Source: Bacillota bacterium (GTDB taxonomy: Bacteria > Bacillota > UBA4882 > UBA8346). Taken from it: 64,000 bases of DNA. The stretch lies in assembly GCA_023435565.1 (NCBI GenBank), contig JAEYRN010000036.1:1-64000 (forward strand), given 5' to 3'. Below, one piece after another: positions 45,660-53,227 of the stretch (positions are counted from its first letter, which is position 1; every line of letters starts with the position of its first letter). The notes under the pieces were generated by a model. The model worked only from the letters and a program-made list of their open reading frames with translations, was not told the origin of the DNA and made no database searches. The position numbers and the translations under genes were made by a program.

Positions 45660-46382
45660 ATGGTTATACCCGTCATTGGGCCGGCATTTCAACTAATAGT
45701 AGCCGGTTTTTATTATCTCTTCGGTTATATTTCGAATAATAATGTTTTTCCACTACCTTTATCAGAGGAGGAAGAAAGCGCTCTTTTAATTAAATTGGAA
45801 CATGGAGATGAAGAGGCAAGACATATCTTGATTGAGCGGAATCTCAGGTTGGTGGCGCATATTGTCAAGAAATTCGACAGTACCGGCGAAGATATTGACG
45901 ATTTAATCTCCATCGGGACTATTGGGTTGATAAAGGGAATTGGCACATTTAAAAGGAACAGAAATACCAGACTAGCTACATATGCTGCTCGCTGCATAGA
46001 AAATGAAATTTTGATGCACCTCCGTAGTATTAAAAAGAACAAAAACGATCTTTCCATTTATGATCCGATCGGGACCGATAAAGAAGGGAATGAAATTACC
46101 CTTATAGATATTCTTGATACCGGTAATGAGGTGGTTTCCGAACAAGTCGAAACCCTTCTTGAAGAGGAGAAACTAAGGGAGAGATTGAATCAGTTAAGCC
46201 GGCGGGAAAAAAAAGTGATTGAACTTAGATATGGTTTAAATGACGGTATTAATAAAACCCAAAGGGAAATATCCAAAATGTTGGGGATATCCCGATCCTA
46301 TGTTTCAAGAATTGAGAAAAAAGCCTTACGTAAACTTTTCTGTGATTTAGCGGCAGCTAACGGGGAAACAAATAATGAATAA
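45660..46382 (+). CDS. sigK: Sporulation sigma factor SigK precursor
   Basis: A 240-residue sigma-70 family factor for late mother-cell sporulation genes. The N terminus (MVIPVIGPAFQLIVAGFYYL) is the hydrophobic pro-sequence that is removed by SpoIVFB in known systems. Region 2 has LRLVAHIVKKF, DLISIGTIGLIKGI and TRLATYAARCIENEILMHLR, and region 4 ends KTQREISKMLGISRSYVSRI. It is one continuous gene, not split by a skin element. GGAGG lies 12 bases before the ATG, which is a long spacing. Confidence 0.94.
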   Translation: MVIPVIGPAFQLIVAGFYYLFGYISNNNVFPLPLSEEEESALLIKLEHGDEEARHILIERNLRLVAHIVKKFDSTGEDIDDLISIGTIGLIKGIGTFKRNRNTRLATYAARCIENEILMHLRSIKKNKNDLSIYDPIGTDKEGNEITLIDILDTGNEVVSEQVETLLEEEKLRERLNQLSRREKKVIELRYGLNDGINKTQREISKMLGISRSYVSRIEKKALRKLFCDLAAANGETNNE

Positions 46383-46394
46383 AGAAAGAAGTTT

Positions 46395-46478
46395 AGCTAT
46401 TGGCTATTGGCTTTTAGTTATATGATGGTTATGTTCTTGGGCCAAAAAACTTATTGAAAGAGCTAATAGCCAATAGCT
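46395..46478. repeat. Palindromic element after sigK
   Basis: AGCTATTGGCTATTGGCT and AGCTAATAGCCAATAGCT pair over 18 bp (one G-U) around a 48-nt loop. The tandem GGCTATT units within each arm suggest a short palindromic repeat. There is no T-run directly after it. Confidence 0.6.
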
Positions 46479-46529
46479 CGCAGCCAAAAGTCAATTAATT
46501 ATAATTAACATTATTTACCAAGAATAAAT

Positions 46530-46940
46530 CTGGGTATGAGAGGTTAATCTATACTCAGAGATTTGTAGTAGCCGAGGCGCAGATTGATAACGGCCTTGCC
46601 CCAGAGGCCTGAAAGGTCGTTATCAGTCGAGCAACTGATCGATATGGGTCCGTAAAGTTTGGATTCATATCGGTCTGAGCGCAGATTGTCATAGGTGGGC
46701 CAACTTATTACGGCGGTTGATGAGATCGTCGTGGTAGGGAAACTTATCTATGGCGGTCGAGCCCAGATTGTTATCAGAGCGAAAGGGTTTGCTTGCAGTC
46801 GAGAGATTGCAGGTAGATCCCCAAGTTTTGATAGCAGTCGGTCAAAGGTTATCGTAGTACGTGTAATGGGTGTTTGTAGCCGAAAGGTTGCAGGTATCCA
46901 CGTAACGTGGTGCGGTAGCCGGAGATAAGGTTACTACAGG
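46530..46940 (+). ncRNA. Candidate large structured RNA: tandem array of about eight hairpins
   Basis: A run of stem-loops with starts at about 46582, 46637, 46684, 46724, 46766, 46805, 46847 and 46886, so most are 39-47 bases apart. Best stems: 46582-46595 with 46615-46628 (14 bp); 46637-46651 with 46661-46675 (15 bp); 46724-46734 with 46748-46758 (11 bp). Arms recur as GATTG/GATCG and CAGTC/CGGTC. GTAGTAGCC (46565-46573) can pair with GGTTACTAC (46929-46937) and close the whole array. A separate hairpin CTGGGTAT/ATACTCAG precedes it. The wobble pairs in the three best stems are G-U on this strand, so the plus strand is the RNA. An open frame at 46695-46928 crosses it but has no coding support. 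Confidence 0.6.
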
Positions 46941-47056
46941 TCTCTTTAAATTTCTAAATAATAGCATTACCCTCAAATTTCTAGATAATATGAAGCTATT
47001 TTAAAATAATAAGGTTTTTTAGATAAATTAGTCCAATATCCCAGATAAATGGTGTT

Positions 47057-47084
47057 TTGTGAATTTCGATTAGTAGGTTATAAT
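47057..47084 (+). promoter_or_regulatory. Promoter of the 222-nt structured RNA
   Basis: TTGTGA (47057-47062), 16 bases, then a perfect TATAAT (47079-47084). The predicted start, about 47091, falls just before the first hairpin. Confidence 0.65.
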
Positions 47085-47090
47085 ATTTAT

Positions 47091-47312
47091 ACAGTCCCTC
47101 TTTGTACGGATAAGTTCCTGTAGGGACTACCGAGCATTTATTTGACGCAGGCGCCAGTGGACAGGTAAATGCTCAAACCCCATAGCGGATATCTAGCCGG
47201 CTTCCAAAATGGGGTAGTTGTTTTCTTTAAAGGTTTTGGTTTTAGGTTTTTAAAATTAATGTTTGCACGAAATGTTTGTAATTTGCCACCTTTTAGGGTG
47301 GTTATTTTTTTT
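47091..47312 (+). ncRNA. Unidentified structured RNA, about 222 bases
   Basis: Between a sigma-A-like promoter and a terminator lie three hairpins: AGTCCCT/AGGGACT (47093-47128), GAGCATTTA/TAAATGCTC (47132-47174) and ACCCCAT/ATGGGGT (47177-47225, with AGCCGGCT inside). There is no start codon with a ribosome site and a lasting frame. It ends 150 bases before the STAS-like gene, after its own terminator, so it is more likely a free RNA than a leader. I could not place it in a known family. Confidence 0.6.
47286..47312 (+). terminator. Terminator of the structured RNA
   Basis: CCACC and GGTGG form a short stem with a 6-nt loop, followed by TTATTTTTTTT. Confidence 0.75.
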
Positions 47313-47480
47313 ACAAAAATTTTGTTGGATTTATTAGGAAATTGTTTAAATTTTTTATTATATAATGAAATAAAAGTTTTAATCATTTAATAGAAATCCC
47401 CTTGAACTAATCGTTTATTTAATGATAAAATTATAGATAAATTTATAAATAAAGACTTAGAAATGGACGGGAGGAAATTA

Positions 47481-47855
47481 ATGAGTCGAGTTGAGAAGAT
47501 TATTCACAAGGGAAAAGAAGTCGTTTATTTGGATTTTTCAGGGCTAGATATTCAACGGCGTGATGAAATCAAAGCTACCATTGAAAATGGAAAAAAAGTG
47601 ATCGAAACTTATTCTCATGCTTCAGCATTAACCCTGGTTAATTTTTCCGATACTCGTTATAGTAGTGAAGTGGTCGCAGATTTTAGGGGATTTACTGAAC
47701 ATAACAAATCCTATGTAAAAAAAGGAGCGGTTATAGGAATTCATGGGATGACGAAAATAGTCTTCGATGGAGTAATGAGATTAACGGGCCGGAACTTACC
47801 GATTTTTGCCAGTAAGGAAGAGGCTATGGATTGGTTGGTTTCTGATTCTGATTAA
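47481..47855 (+). CDS. STAS/SpoIIAA-like small protein
   Basis: A 124-residue soluble protein with an alternating beta/alpha pattern like STAS or UspA-minimal folds: a strand KEVVYLDFSGL, a helix, then SALTLVNFSDTRYSSEVVAD and GAVIGIHGMTKIVFDGVMRL. Related proteins are annotated as STAS/SEC14-like (SpoIIAA-like) and may bind small molecules or partners. I start at the ATG at 47481, six bases after GGGAGG. A strong terminator follows. Confidence 0.65.
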   Translation: MSRVEKIIHKGKEVVYLDFSGLDIQRRDEIKATIENGKKVIETYSHASALTLVNFSDTRYSSEVVADFRGFTEHNKSYVKKGAVIGIHGMTKIVFDGVMRLTGRNLPIFASKEEAMDWLVSDSD

Positions 47856-47875
47856 TAAAAATAACTCAAATAAAT

Positions 47876-47911
47876 AAAAAAACCTCGTTAAGTAAAATCG
47901 AGGTTTTTTTA
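47876..47911 (+). terminator. Rho-independent terminator after the STAS-like gene
   Basis: An A-rich stretch plus AACCTCG pairs with CGAGGTT, followed by seven T; the symmetrical A/T flanks could also serve the minus strand. Confidence 0.88.
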
Positions 47912-47934
47912 TTTTTATTCTTGTAAAAGATCTT

Positions 47935-48091
47935 TTAATTGAAACAAAGCTCGCAATCATGTTTCCAGATCGGTTTGCCATTATTTATAACGATATTGCC
48001 ACGGGGGCAGTGCATCAAGTCCGACAGCGACCCTTCGGGCAATATTTAAAGAGTTACCAGTGGCGGAAAAATAAAAGATTTTAGTTTTCAA
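47935..48091 (-). pseudogene. EFR1-type flavodoxin/ferredoxin remnant with internal deletion
   Basis: The minus strand reads KIFYFSATGNSLNIARR, the flavodoxin N terminus with its FMN-binding TGNS loop, then runs to a stop. In a shifted frame it continues NNGKPIWKHDCELCFN, the start of a ferredoxin domain. From family knowledge these belong to EFR1 family proteins, where about 150 residues separate them. The gene has lost its middle and its end. A TTG start would overlap the end of the MBL gene upstream. Confidence 0.7.
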
Positions 48092-48830
48092 GTTCGTTCC
48101 TCCATTCTTTCATAGCAAATTTAAATTTGTCGGTGTAACCATGATGTGCGGTACATAAAAACGCTATATTTTCTAGGAGTGCTAATTTCTTAATCGATTT
48201 TTCCTGAGTTTTTTCATCCATATTAAAAAAACTGGGAGTGAAGAGAGCAGCCTTGCCGTTTTTTAGGCTTAGAGTATCTCCGGTAAATAGCATATGATTA
48301 TTCACTAAATAACTGGTTGATCCGGAGGTATGGCCGGGAGTGGCTATTGCTCGGACTTTGATATCACCAATATTAATTTCACAACCATCATTTAGAATAT
48401 AGTAGTTATTGGGAAGTTTATTATTGATAAAACCAAATAAGCGACGCTTTTTATTAAGGACCATCTCTTCCTCATCTATTGAAAGATAAATTTGAGCATT
48501 CTTAAATAGACTTAAGGCAGTAGTGTGGTCTTGGTCGCTATGGGTTAATAACAAAATTTGTATTTTTTCCGGATTGATATTTAATTTATGTAATTCTTGT
48601 TTTGCTTTTTTTAGATTTGAACCGGCGTCAATGCAAATATAATCAATAGTATTGGTTACAATATAAAAATTTGATATACCCGCTTTTACGGTGTAAATAT
48701 TTTTATTAATTTTGCCGCTTGTATTGGGGCGATGTTCTTTCGCCTGGGATTGGAATGAAGATATGTTTGAAAATTGACATAATGTAAAAATTCCTAGGGC
48801 GACACTGGAATAAAGCAATATTTTTTTCAT
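48081..48830 (-). CDS. Exported metallo-beta-lactamase-fold protein
   Basis: A 249-residue protein with an N-terminal signal or anchor (residues 5-22) and an MBL domain (about 45-245). Metal-site motifs: LTHSDQDHTT (HxxxDH; the second His of HxHxDH is replaced), ATPGHTSGST, FTGDTLS and TAHHGYTD. The substrate is unknown; the altered first motif may change metal use. GAGGAG precedes the ATG. It is divergent from the TetR gene, with palindromic operators in the 148-bp gap, so it is the likely repression target. Confidence 0.83.
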   Translation of the reverse strand: MKKILLYSSVALGIFTLCQFSNISSFQSQAKEHRPNTSGKINKNIYTVKAGISNFYIVTNTIDYICIDAGSNLKKAKQELHKLNINPEKIQILLLTHSDQDHTTALSLFKNAQIYLSIDEEEMVLNKKRRLFGFINNKLPNNYYILNDGCEINIGDIKVRAIATPGHTSGSTSYLVNNHMLFTGDTLSLKNGKAALFTPSFFNMDEKTQEKSIKKLALLENIAFLCTAHHGYTDKFKFAMKEWRNELEN

Positions 48831-48859
48831 GGTTTAGCTCCTCGTTAAAAGTATTTAAA

Positions 48860-48888
48860 TTGATAAAAACCGGAAATTATAATATACT
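48860..48888 (+). promoter_or_regulatory. Promoter of the TetR gene
   Basis: TTGATA (48860-48865), a 17-base spacer and TATACT (48883-48888). The -10 is part of the first operator palindrome. Confidence 0.6.
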
Positions 48889-48938
48889 ATTAGTATACTT
48901 AATTAACCAATAGTTTATTTAGTATACTGAGAGTATAC
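48883..48938. promoter_or_regulatory. Two palindromic operators between divergent MBL and TetR genes
   Basis: TATACT-ATT-AGTATA (48883-48897) and GTATAC-TGAGA-GTATAC (48922-48938) are perfect inverted repeats sharing the AGTATAC core, about 40 bases centre to centre. They suit binding by the adjacent TetR dimer and would control both genes. Confidence 0.7.
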
Positions 48939-48978
48939 CATTTTTAATTAATAGAGTCAAGCGGAGGGAGAAAAAATT

Positions 48979-49626
48979 TTGGATTGTAAATATTCAAGAC
49001 GGGAAAAGGACAAACAAGCACGGGAAGTAGAAATTGTAAACGCAGCTGAAAAAGTATTCTTCGAAAAGGGCTATGAAGGCGCTTCCATGGATGAAATCGC
49101 CGGGGAAGCTCAATTTACAAAACGTACTGTGTACCAATACTTTAAAAACAAAGAAGATTTATATTTTGCAGTGGCCTTGAAATGGTTCGAACGGCTATTT
49201 TCTTATTTTGAAGATGCATTGGCGAAGGGAAATAACGGATATGAAAAATTTCGTCTTTCCGGGTTGGCATACTTTCAATTTTCAAAGGATTTTCCCTCGG
49301 CTTTTCGTTTATTAAATTATTGTAATGTAATTAAAAACAATAAGGATATCAGCGTTAATTTTCAGAAAATGATGAAGGTAGGCGACATAATGTTTCAGAA
49401 GTTTGCCTACACAATTGAAGAAGGTAAAAAGGACGGAAGCATCCGGGCTGATTTGGACCCTAAAATGGGAGCATATGCAGGGGTATATCTTTCAATCGGC
49501 TTTTTGAACATCATTTCCGAAAAAGGAGAGGGTATCGAAAAATATCATCAGATTAAAAGAGATGATTTTATTAATTATGGGCTTCAGTTATTAGCAGCGG
49601 CAATTCGAAACGATAAAATTTTATAA
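48979..49626 (+). CDS. TetR-family transcriptional regulator
   Basis: A 215-residue repressor. The helix-turn-helix is at about residues 17-64 (IVNAAEKVFFEKGYEGASMD, then FTKRTVYQYFKNKEDLYFAV), followed by a helical ligand-binding domain. The start is TTG at 48979 with GGAGGG ten bases upstream; no better start exists. It is divergent from the exported MBL gene and probably binds the two palindromes between them, controlling itself as well. The ligand is unknown. Confidence 0.88.
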   Translation: MDCKYSRREKDKQAREVEIVNAAEKVFFEKGYEGASMDEIAGEAQFTKRTVYQYFKNKEDLYFAVALKWFERLFSYFEDALAKGNNGYEKFRLSGLAYFQFSKDFPSAFRLLNYCNVIKNNKDISVNFQKMMKVGDIMFQKFAYTIEEGKKDGSIRADLDPKMGAYAGVYLSIGFLNIISEKGEGIEKYHQIKRDDFINYGLQLLAAAIRNDKIL

Positions 49627-49867
49627 GAACTTAATAATTCTAAATTCACAAGGAAGGAACTTAATAAAGTTTACAGAATTAATAGGGAAAAATGAGCAAA
49701 AGAAGGTTATATAACGGCTCCTGAAGTTCGGTTGATCGATTGTAATCAGATTTTGAGTGAAAAAGTATGGTGAATAAAAAACAGGGAGAAACTAAAAAAT
49801 GGTTCTGAAGGCCTAGTTAGTTCTTCCATAAACTTCTTGTTATCGATTAATTATATTAGGGGGAAAG

Positions 49868-50326
49868 ATGCGAAGACAAGATAAGGAAATCACGGACTAT
49901 GGCTTAATTGAAACCATCCTTAAAGATGAGCCGGTTTGTAGAGTGGCCCTGTGTGATTGGGAAAAACCTTATGTAGTTCCGATGATCTTTGGATATCAGG
50001 ACGGATATTTATATCTCCATTCAGCCAATGAAGGGAAGAAGATTGATCTAATTAGGAAGAACAATCAGATCTGTTTTGAAGTCGAATCAAAAGTAGAAAT
50101 TGTTCCAGGGGAACAACCGTGTAATTGGGGGATCAAATATTATTCAGTGATTGGTTTTGGAAAAGCATATTTTTTGGAAGAACCTGGGGAGAAAAAGAAA
50201 GCCCTGGATATTATGATGCGCAAGTTTACCAAAGAAAGTCAAAATTATCCGGAAGATATGCTCAAAAAAACGGAAGTTATTAAAGTTATAATTGAGGAGA
50301 TGACGGGGAAAAAATCGGAATACTAA
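49868..50326 (+). CDS. Pyridoxamine 5'-phosphate oxidase-like FMN-binding protein
   Basis: A 152-residue split-barrel protein of the NimA/PNPOx-like group. The N-terminal part reads CRVALCDWEKPYVVPMIFGY with YLYLHSANEGKKIDLIRKN, the usual FMN-binding strand-turn region, and later VIGFGKAYFLEE. Members often reduce nitro compounds or bind flavin or haem; the substrate is unknown. GGGGG precedes the ATG. It is followed by the thioredoxin-like gene after 36 bases, possibly in one transcript. Confidence 0.85.
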   Translation: MRRQDKEITDYGLIETILKDEPVCRVALCDWEKPYVVPMIFGYQDGYLYLHSANEGKKIDLIRKNNQICFEVESKVEIVPGEQPCNWGIKYYSVIGFGKAYFLEEPGEKKKALDIMMRKFTKESQNYPEDMLKKTEVIKVIIEEMTGKKSEY

Positions 50327-50362
50327 AAAATTTATGATCAGTTTTATATCCGGAGGATTTAT

Positions 50363-50704
50363 ATGGATAATCTCAGTGAGCATTTTTTAGTTAAAAATAA
50401 GCAAGAGCTTAATAAAGTTTTAGGTGGTAAAGACTACATTATTGCCTTGATTTACGCCTCTTGGTGCCCATATTGCACTAGCTTCTTACCAGTATTTATG
50501 AAGTATGCTCATAGTAAGGAAGGTTTTTTGTTGGTAGAGGATGACCGTTGGGTGGTGGCAGATAAATATGAGGTAGAAGTAGTGCCGAGTGTACTATATT
50601 TTGAAAACGGCGAGGTTGTTAAAAGACTTAACGGAACTTTGGGTGTGGGCTTGAAAGAGAAGGATTTGACCGATTTTATAGGTTTTACGGTAAATAGAGA
50701 ATAA
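50363..50704 (+). CDS. Thioredoxin-like protein with CPYC motif
   Basis: A 113-residue thioredoxin-fold protein. The active site is YASWCPYCTSF (CPYC as in glutaredoxins), and the cis-proline loop is EVVPSVLYF. No signal peptide, so it should act in the cytoplasm as a disulfide reductase. GGAGG lies close before the ATG, and a strong terminator follows the stop. Confidence 0.88.
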   Translation: MDNLSEHFLVKNKQELNKVLGGKDYIIALIYASWCPYCTSFLPVFMKYAHSKEGFLLVEDDRWVVADKYEVEVVPSVLYFENGEVVKRLNGTLGVGLKEKDLTDFIGFTVNRE

Positions 50705-50740
50705 AAACGCCGGAAGATAACCTAACTTCACGGCGTTTTT
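50703..50740 (+). terminator. Rho-independent terminator after the thioredoxin-like gene
   Basis: AAAAACGCCG and CGGCGTTTTT form a 10-bp stem around an 18-nt loop, with the T-run built in. Confidence 0.9.
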
Positions 50741-50777
50741 GTTTTGACTTTGTCATCATTTGATTTATATATAGGAC

Positions 50778-50876
50778 CTAACAGATACGCCGATTACAAC
50801 AACAACAGAAGAAAATAATAATTAATATGATCCACCACCAACCACCGAAGAATCCGTCGAATTGAGCGTCTGCCAT
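50778..50876 (-). CDS. 32-residue Cys-rich membrane peptide
   Basis: A short gene missed by length cut-offs. It starts ATG at 50876, seven bases after a near-perfect AGGAGGTG. The product begins MADAQFDGFFGGWWW, then a hydrophobic helix (IILIIIFF) running into CCCCNRRIC. Similar tiny proteins (YjcZ-like) are common in spore-formers; the four adjacent cysteines are distinctive. Function unknown; membrane insertion is inferred from the helix. Confidence 0.65.
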   Translation of the reverse strand: MADAQFDGFFGGWWWIILIIIFFCCCCNRRIC

Positions 50877-51205
50877 ATTTAATTCACCTCCTGAAGCTGG
50901 TTTATTGGGGACCCAATATATTTTATGTTCAATTAATAACATTGAGATATTGCAATGGTATTTTTTTTATGAGGCGTATATTTTTTGATTATTTTCGATA
51001 TTAAGGGTTTAGTTAGAGGTTGAGGTCACTGAGGAGATAACAGGTTACTGGAATGAGGAGGGCAAATTAGCTTGAAGTTTTGCAGAATTAAGACCATGGG
51101 CATTATGCCATGGTCTTTAATCTAATCCTTTTATTTAAATCTGTGGTAGTGCGGATTATTCCGTGTAAAACCCAGATCCAATTAATTCAATCTGTCCAAT
51201 TATTT
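50877..51205. other. Gap between the small peptide gene and the Na/Pi gene
   Basis: It holds the promoter region of the small peptide on its left and a perfect hairpin at 51090-51117. I see no coding frame with a ribosome site in the rest. Confidence 0.5.
51090..51117 (-). terminator. Hairpin downstream of the Na/Pi cotransporter gene
   Basis: AAGACCATGG and CCATGGTCTT pair perfectly over 10 bp with an 8-nt loop. It lies about 90 bases past the minus-strand stop; the T-run is weak. Confidence 0.55.
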
Positions 51206-52882
51206 TCAGTCCTTTTCAAGATCCAAAACTGCTTCGGCAATATTATTGCAGTGGTCGGCTATTCGCTCTAAATTATGCATTAACTCAACATAACAAACAG
51301 CAGATTGAGGGTTGCAGGTTCCTTGGTTTAGACGATTAATGTGATTGAACCTTAACTCTGCTTCCATCCGGTCCATTTTTTCTTCAAGTTCCAAAACACG
51401 GTGGGCTGATTTGAAATCATTATTACGTAGAGCTTCGATTGCGTTTGATATCATTTCGGAAGTAAGGTTAAAAATACTCTCCAGTTCCTGGTTGGCTTGA
51501 GAGGAAAATTTGAGTCCTTCTTTGGTTTTATATTCGGATAGTTCAATAACATTGACACAGTGATCGCCGATACGTTCAATATCCCCGACAACATGCATCA
51601 GATCGGTCAAACGTAAGGCTTCTGGCTCGGTTAAGGAAATTTGGGAAACAACAGTAGACATATATTTAATAATCTGCTCTTGTAAATAGTCAAGGTTCTC
51701 TTCAAAATCATCAACTTCTTGCCTTTTAGATGAATCCGAAGCGAGGAATGCTTTTCTTACAGCATTAAGCATATCACCAGCAAATTCCCCCATCCGTACA
51801 AGTTCTTTGGCGGAAAGTTCCAAAGCAACGGGGGCATTATTAGTAAACCGTGAGTTGAGAAATTTAACGCCTTTTTCAATGCGTGCATCTTCACCAGGGA
51901 TTATTTTTGTAACAAGCATTGTTAAAAATCCAATTAACGGTAACCAGATAATTGTGTTAAATATATTAAATGATGTGTGGGCGTTAGCAATTTGACGTTT
52001 GATAATGTCTACGCCTGTAATACCTTGAGCGGGGTCGATATGTGGCGGAATTAATAATACGAATTTTAAAAATAAAGGCATCATTATCAAAAAGATAAGA
52101 CACCCAAAAATTTTTATAAGGGTATGGGCAACGGCAGCCCGTTTAGCTACTTTGTTCGTTCCAATACTTGCTAGGAGGGCGGTAATAGTTGTACCGATAT
52201 TATCACCCAATAGGATTGGAATTGCCGAAGTTAGGGGAATTAAAGGCTGGACCATATTATTTACTATTACGGGCTGGGATGCGATAGTCTGAAGGACGCC
52301 AATTGTAGCGCTGCTACTTTGGACGATTACTGTCATTAAGGTTCCGATTATAACTCCCATTACCGGATGTTTACCAAGATTAATAATCCATTCGGCAAAA
52401 ATCGGATGGTTTGCCAAAGGTTTAAGCATATCCGACATAGTGTTTAATCCGATAAACAAAACTCCAAGACCAAAAAAAACTTCACCAACATATTGCCAGT
52501 TTTTGTATTTAATGAAAAAGAAAAGAACAAAACCTAAAGCAGCTATTAAATACGCATATTCACCAATATTGAAGGCAATTAATTGGGCGGTGATCGTGGT
52601 CCCTATAGTAGCCCCCATAATTACTCCGATTGCTTGTCGCAATGTCATTAGCCGCGCATTCACAAAACCAACTACCATTACCGTTGTAGCGCTACTGCTT
52701 TGAATAATTGTGGTTACCAACATTCCTACGATAATTCCGGAAATTGGGTTTCTGGTTATGGTTTCAAGTATAAGACGTAATTTTTCTCCAGCGGCTTTTT
52801 TAAGGCCTTCACCCATTAGGTTCATCCCATAGATAAAAAGAACTAAACCTCCGAGCACGCCAAAAATAATATCCTTCATCAT
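51206..52882 (-). CDS. Na/Pi cotransporter family protein with PhoU-like tail
   Basis: A 558-residue membrane protein. The two inverted Na/Pi repeats each carry the QSSSAT signature (IIQSSSATTVMVVGFV near residue 60 and VIVQSSSATIGVLQTI near 187), within about eight to nine helices. Residues about 345-550 form a PhoU-like helical domain (FEENLDYLQEQIIKYM, GDIERIGDHCVNVIEL, HNLERIADHCNNIAEA). It likely takes up phosphate or exports it with sodium; in many bacteria PhoU-fused members tune phosphate flux. GGAG precedes the ATG pair. Confidence 0.92.
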   Translation of the reverse strand: MMKDIIFGVLGGLVLFIYGMNLMGEGLKKAAGEKLRLILETITRNPISGIIVGMLVTTIIQSSSATTVMVVGFVNARLMTLRQAIGVIMGATIGTTITAQLIAFNIGEYAYLIAALGFVLFFFIKYKNWQYVGEVFFGLGVLFIGLNTMSDMLKPLANHPIFAEWIINLGKHPVMGVIIGTLMTVIVQSSSATIGVLQTIASQPVIVNNMVQPLIPLTSAIPILLGDNIGTTITALLASIGTNKVAKRAAVAHTLIKIFGCLIFLIMMPLFLKFVLLIPPHIDPAQGITGVDIIKRQIANAHTSFNIFNTIIWLPLIGFLTMLVTKIIPGEDARIEKGVKFLNSRFTNNAPVALELSAKELVRMGEFAGDMLNAVRKAFLASDSSKRQEVDDFEENLDYLQEQIIKYMSTVVSQISLTEPEALRLTDLMHVVGDIERIGDHCVNVIELSEYKTKEGLKFSSQANQELESIFNLTSEMISNAIEALRNNDFKSAHRVLELEEKMDRMEAELRFNHINRLNQGTCNPQSAVCYVELMHNLERIADHCNNIAEAVLDLEKD

Positions 52883-53227
52883 CTCACTCCAGTCGTGATT
52901 ACTTTGCCAAATTTTTATTCTCTTTTTACAATTAAAAACCCTCCATTTTATTAATATTTGTTTTAATAAAAGGGATAATCCAGATCTTCGGTTTTTACGT
53001 TTGGAAACCTGCCGGTTAAATTAATTTTAAAAATATGTTAAACAAGTTTCTTTGCCTTTAACTAAGGTAGTAATTTGGTTAACTCTATGATTTTATGCTA
53101 TCTTAAACGGTAAGAATCAAAAAGGATTTGGCTGTTAATTAACGAATAATTAATAAATTGCATTGCGTCAATTTTATAATCATTAAGGCTGTTGTATTTA
53201 TATTTAGAAAAGGGATAAAGTGAGTCT
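52883..53227. other. Divergent gap between Na/Pi and DctP genes
   Basis: AT-rich. The only clear structure is TTTTATTAA/TTAATAAAA (about 52945-52972), an inverted repeat with flanking CCC/GGG that could be an operator or the Na/Pi leader hairpin. The ribosome site of dctP is weak (AAAGGGA, 10 or more bases from the ATG). Confidence 0.4.

Noticed and set aside
46695..46928. A 77-codon open frame across the hairpin array
   Set aside because: It has no ribosome site, a low-complexity product and lies entirely within stems; the RNA structure explains the sequence better.
47091..47230. The three-hairpin RNA as a c-di-GMP, ZTP or THF riboswitch
   Set aside because: I compared what I remember of these consensus cores and none fit; no downstream gene lies before the terminator.
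49690..49772. A short open stretch reading EGYITAPEVRLIDCNQILSE, faintly like the IF-3 N terminus
   Set aside because: It has no start codon or ribosome site, only about 23 codons, and the resemblance is too weak; not annotated.
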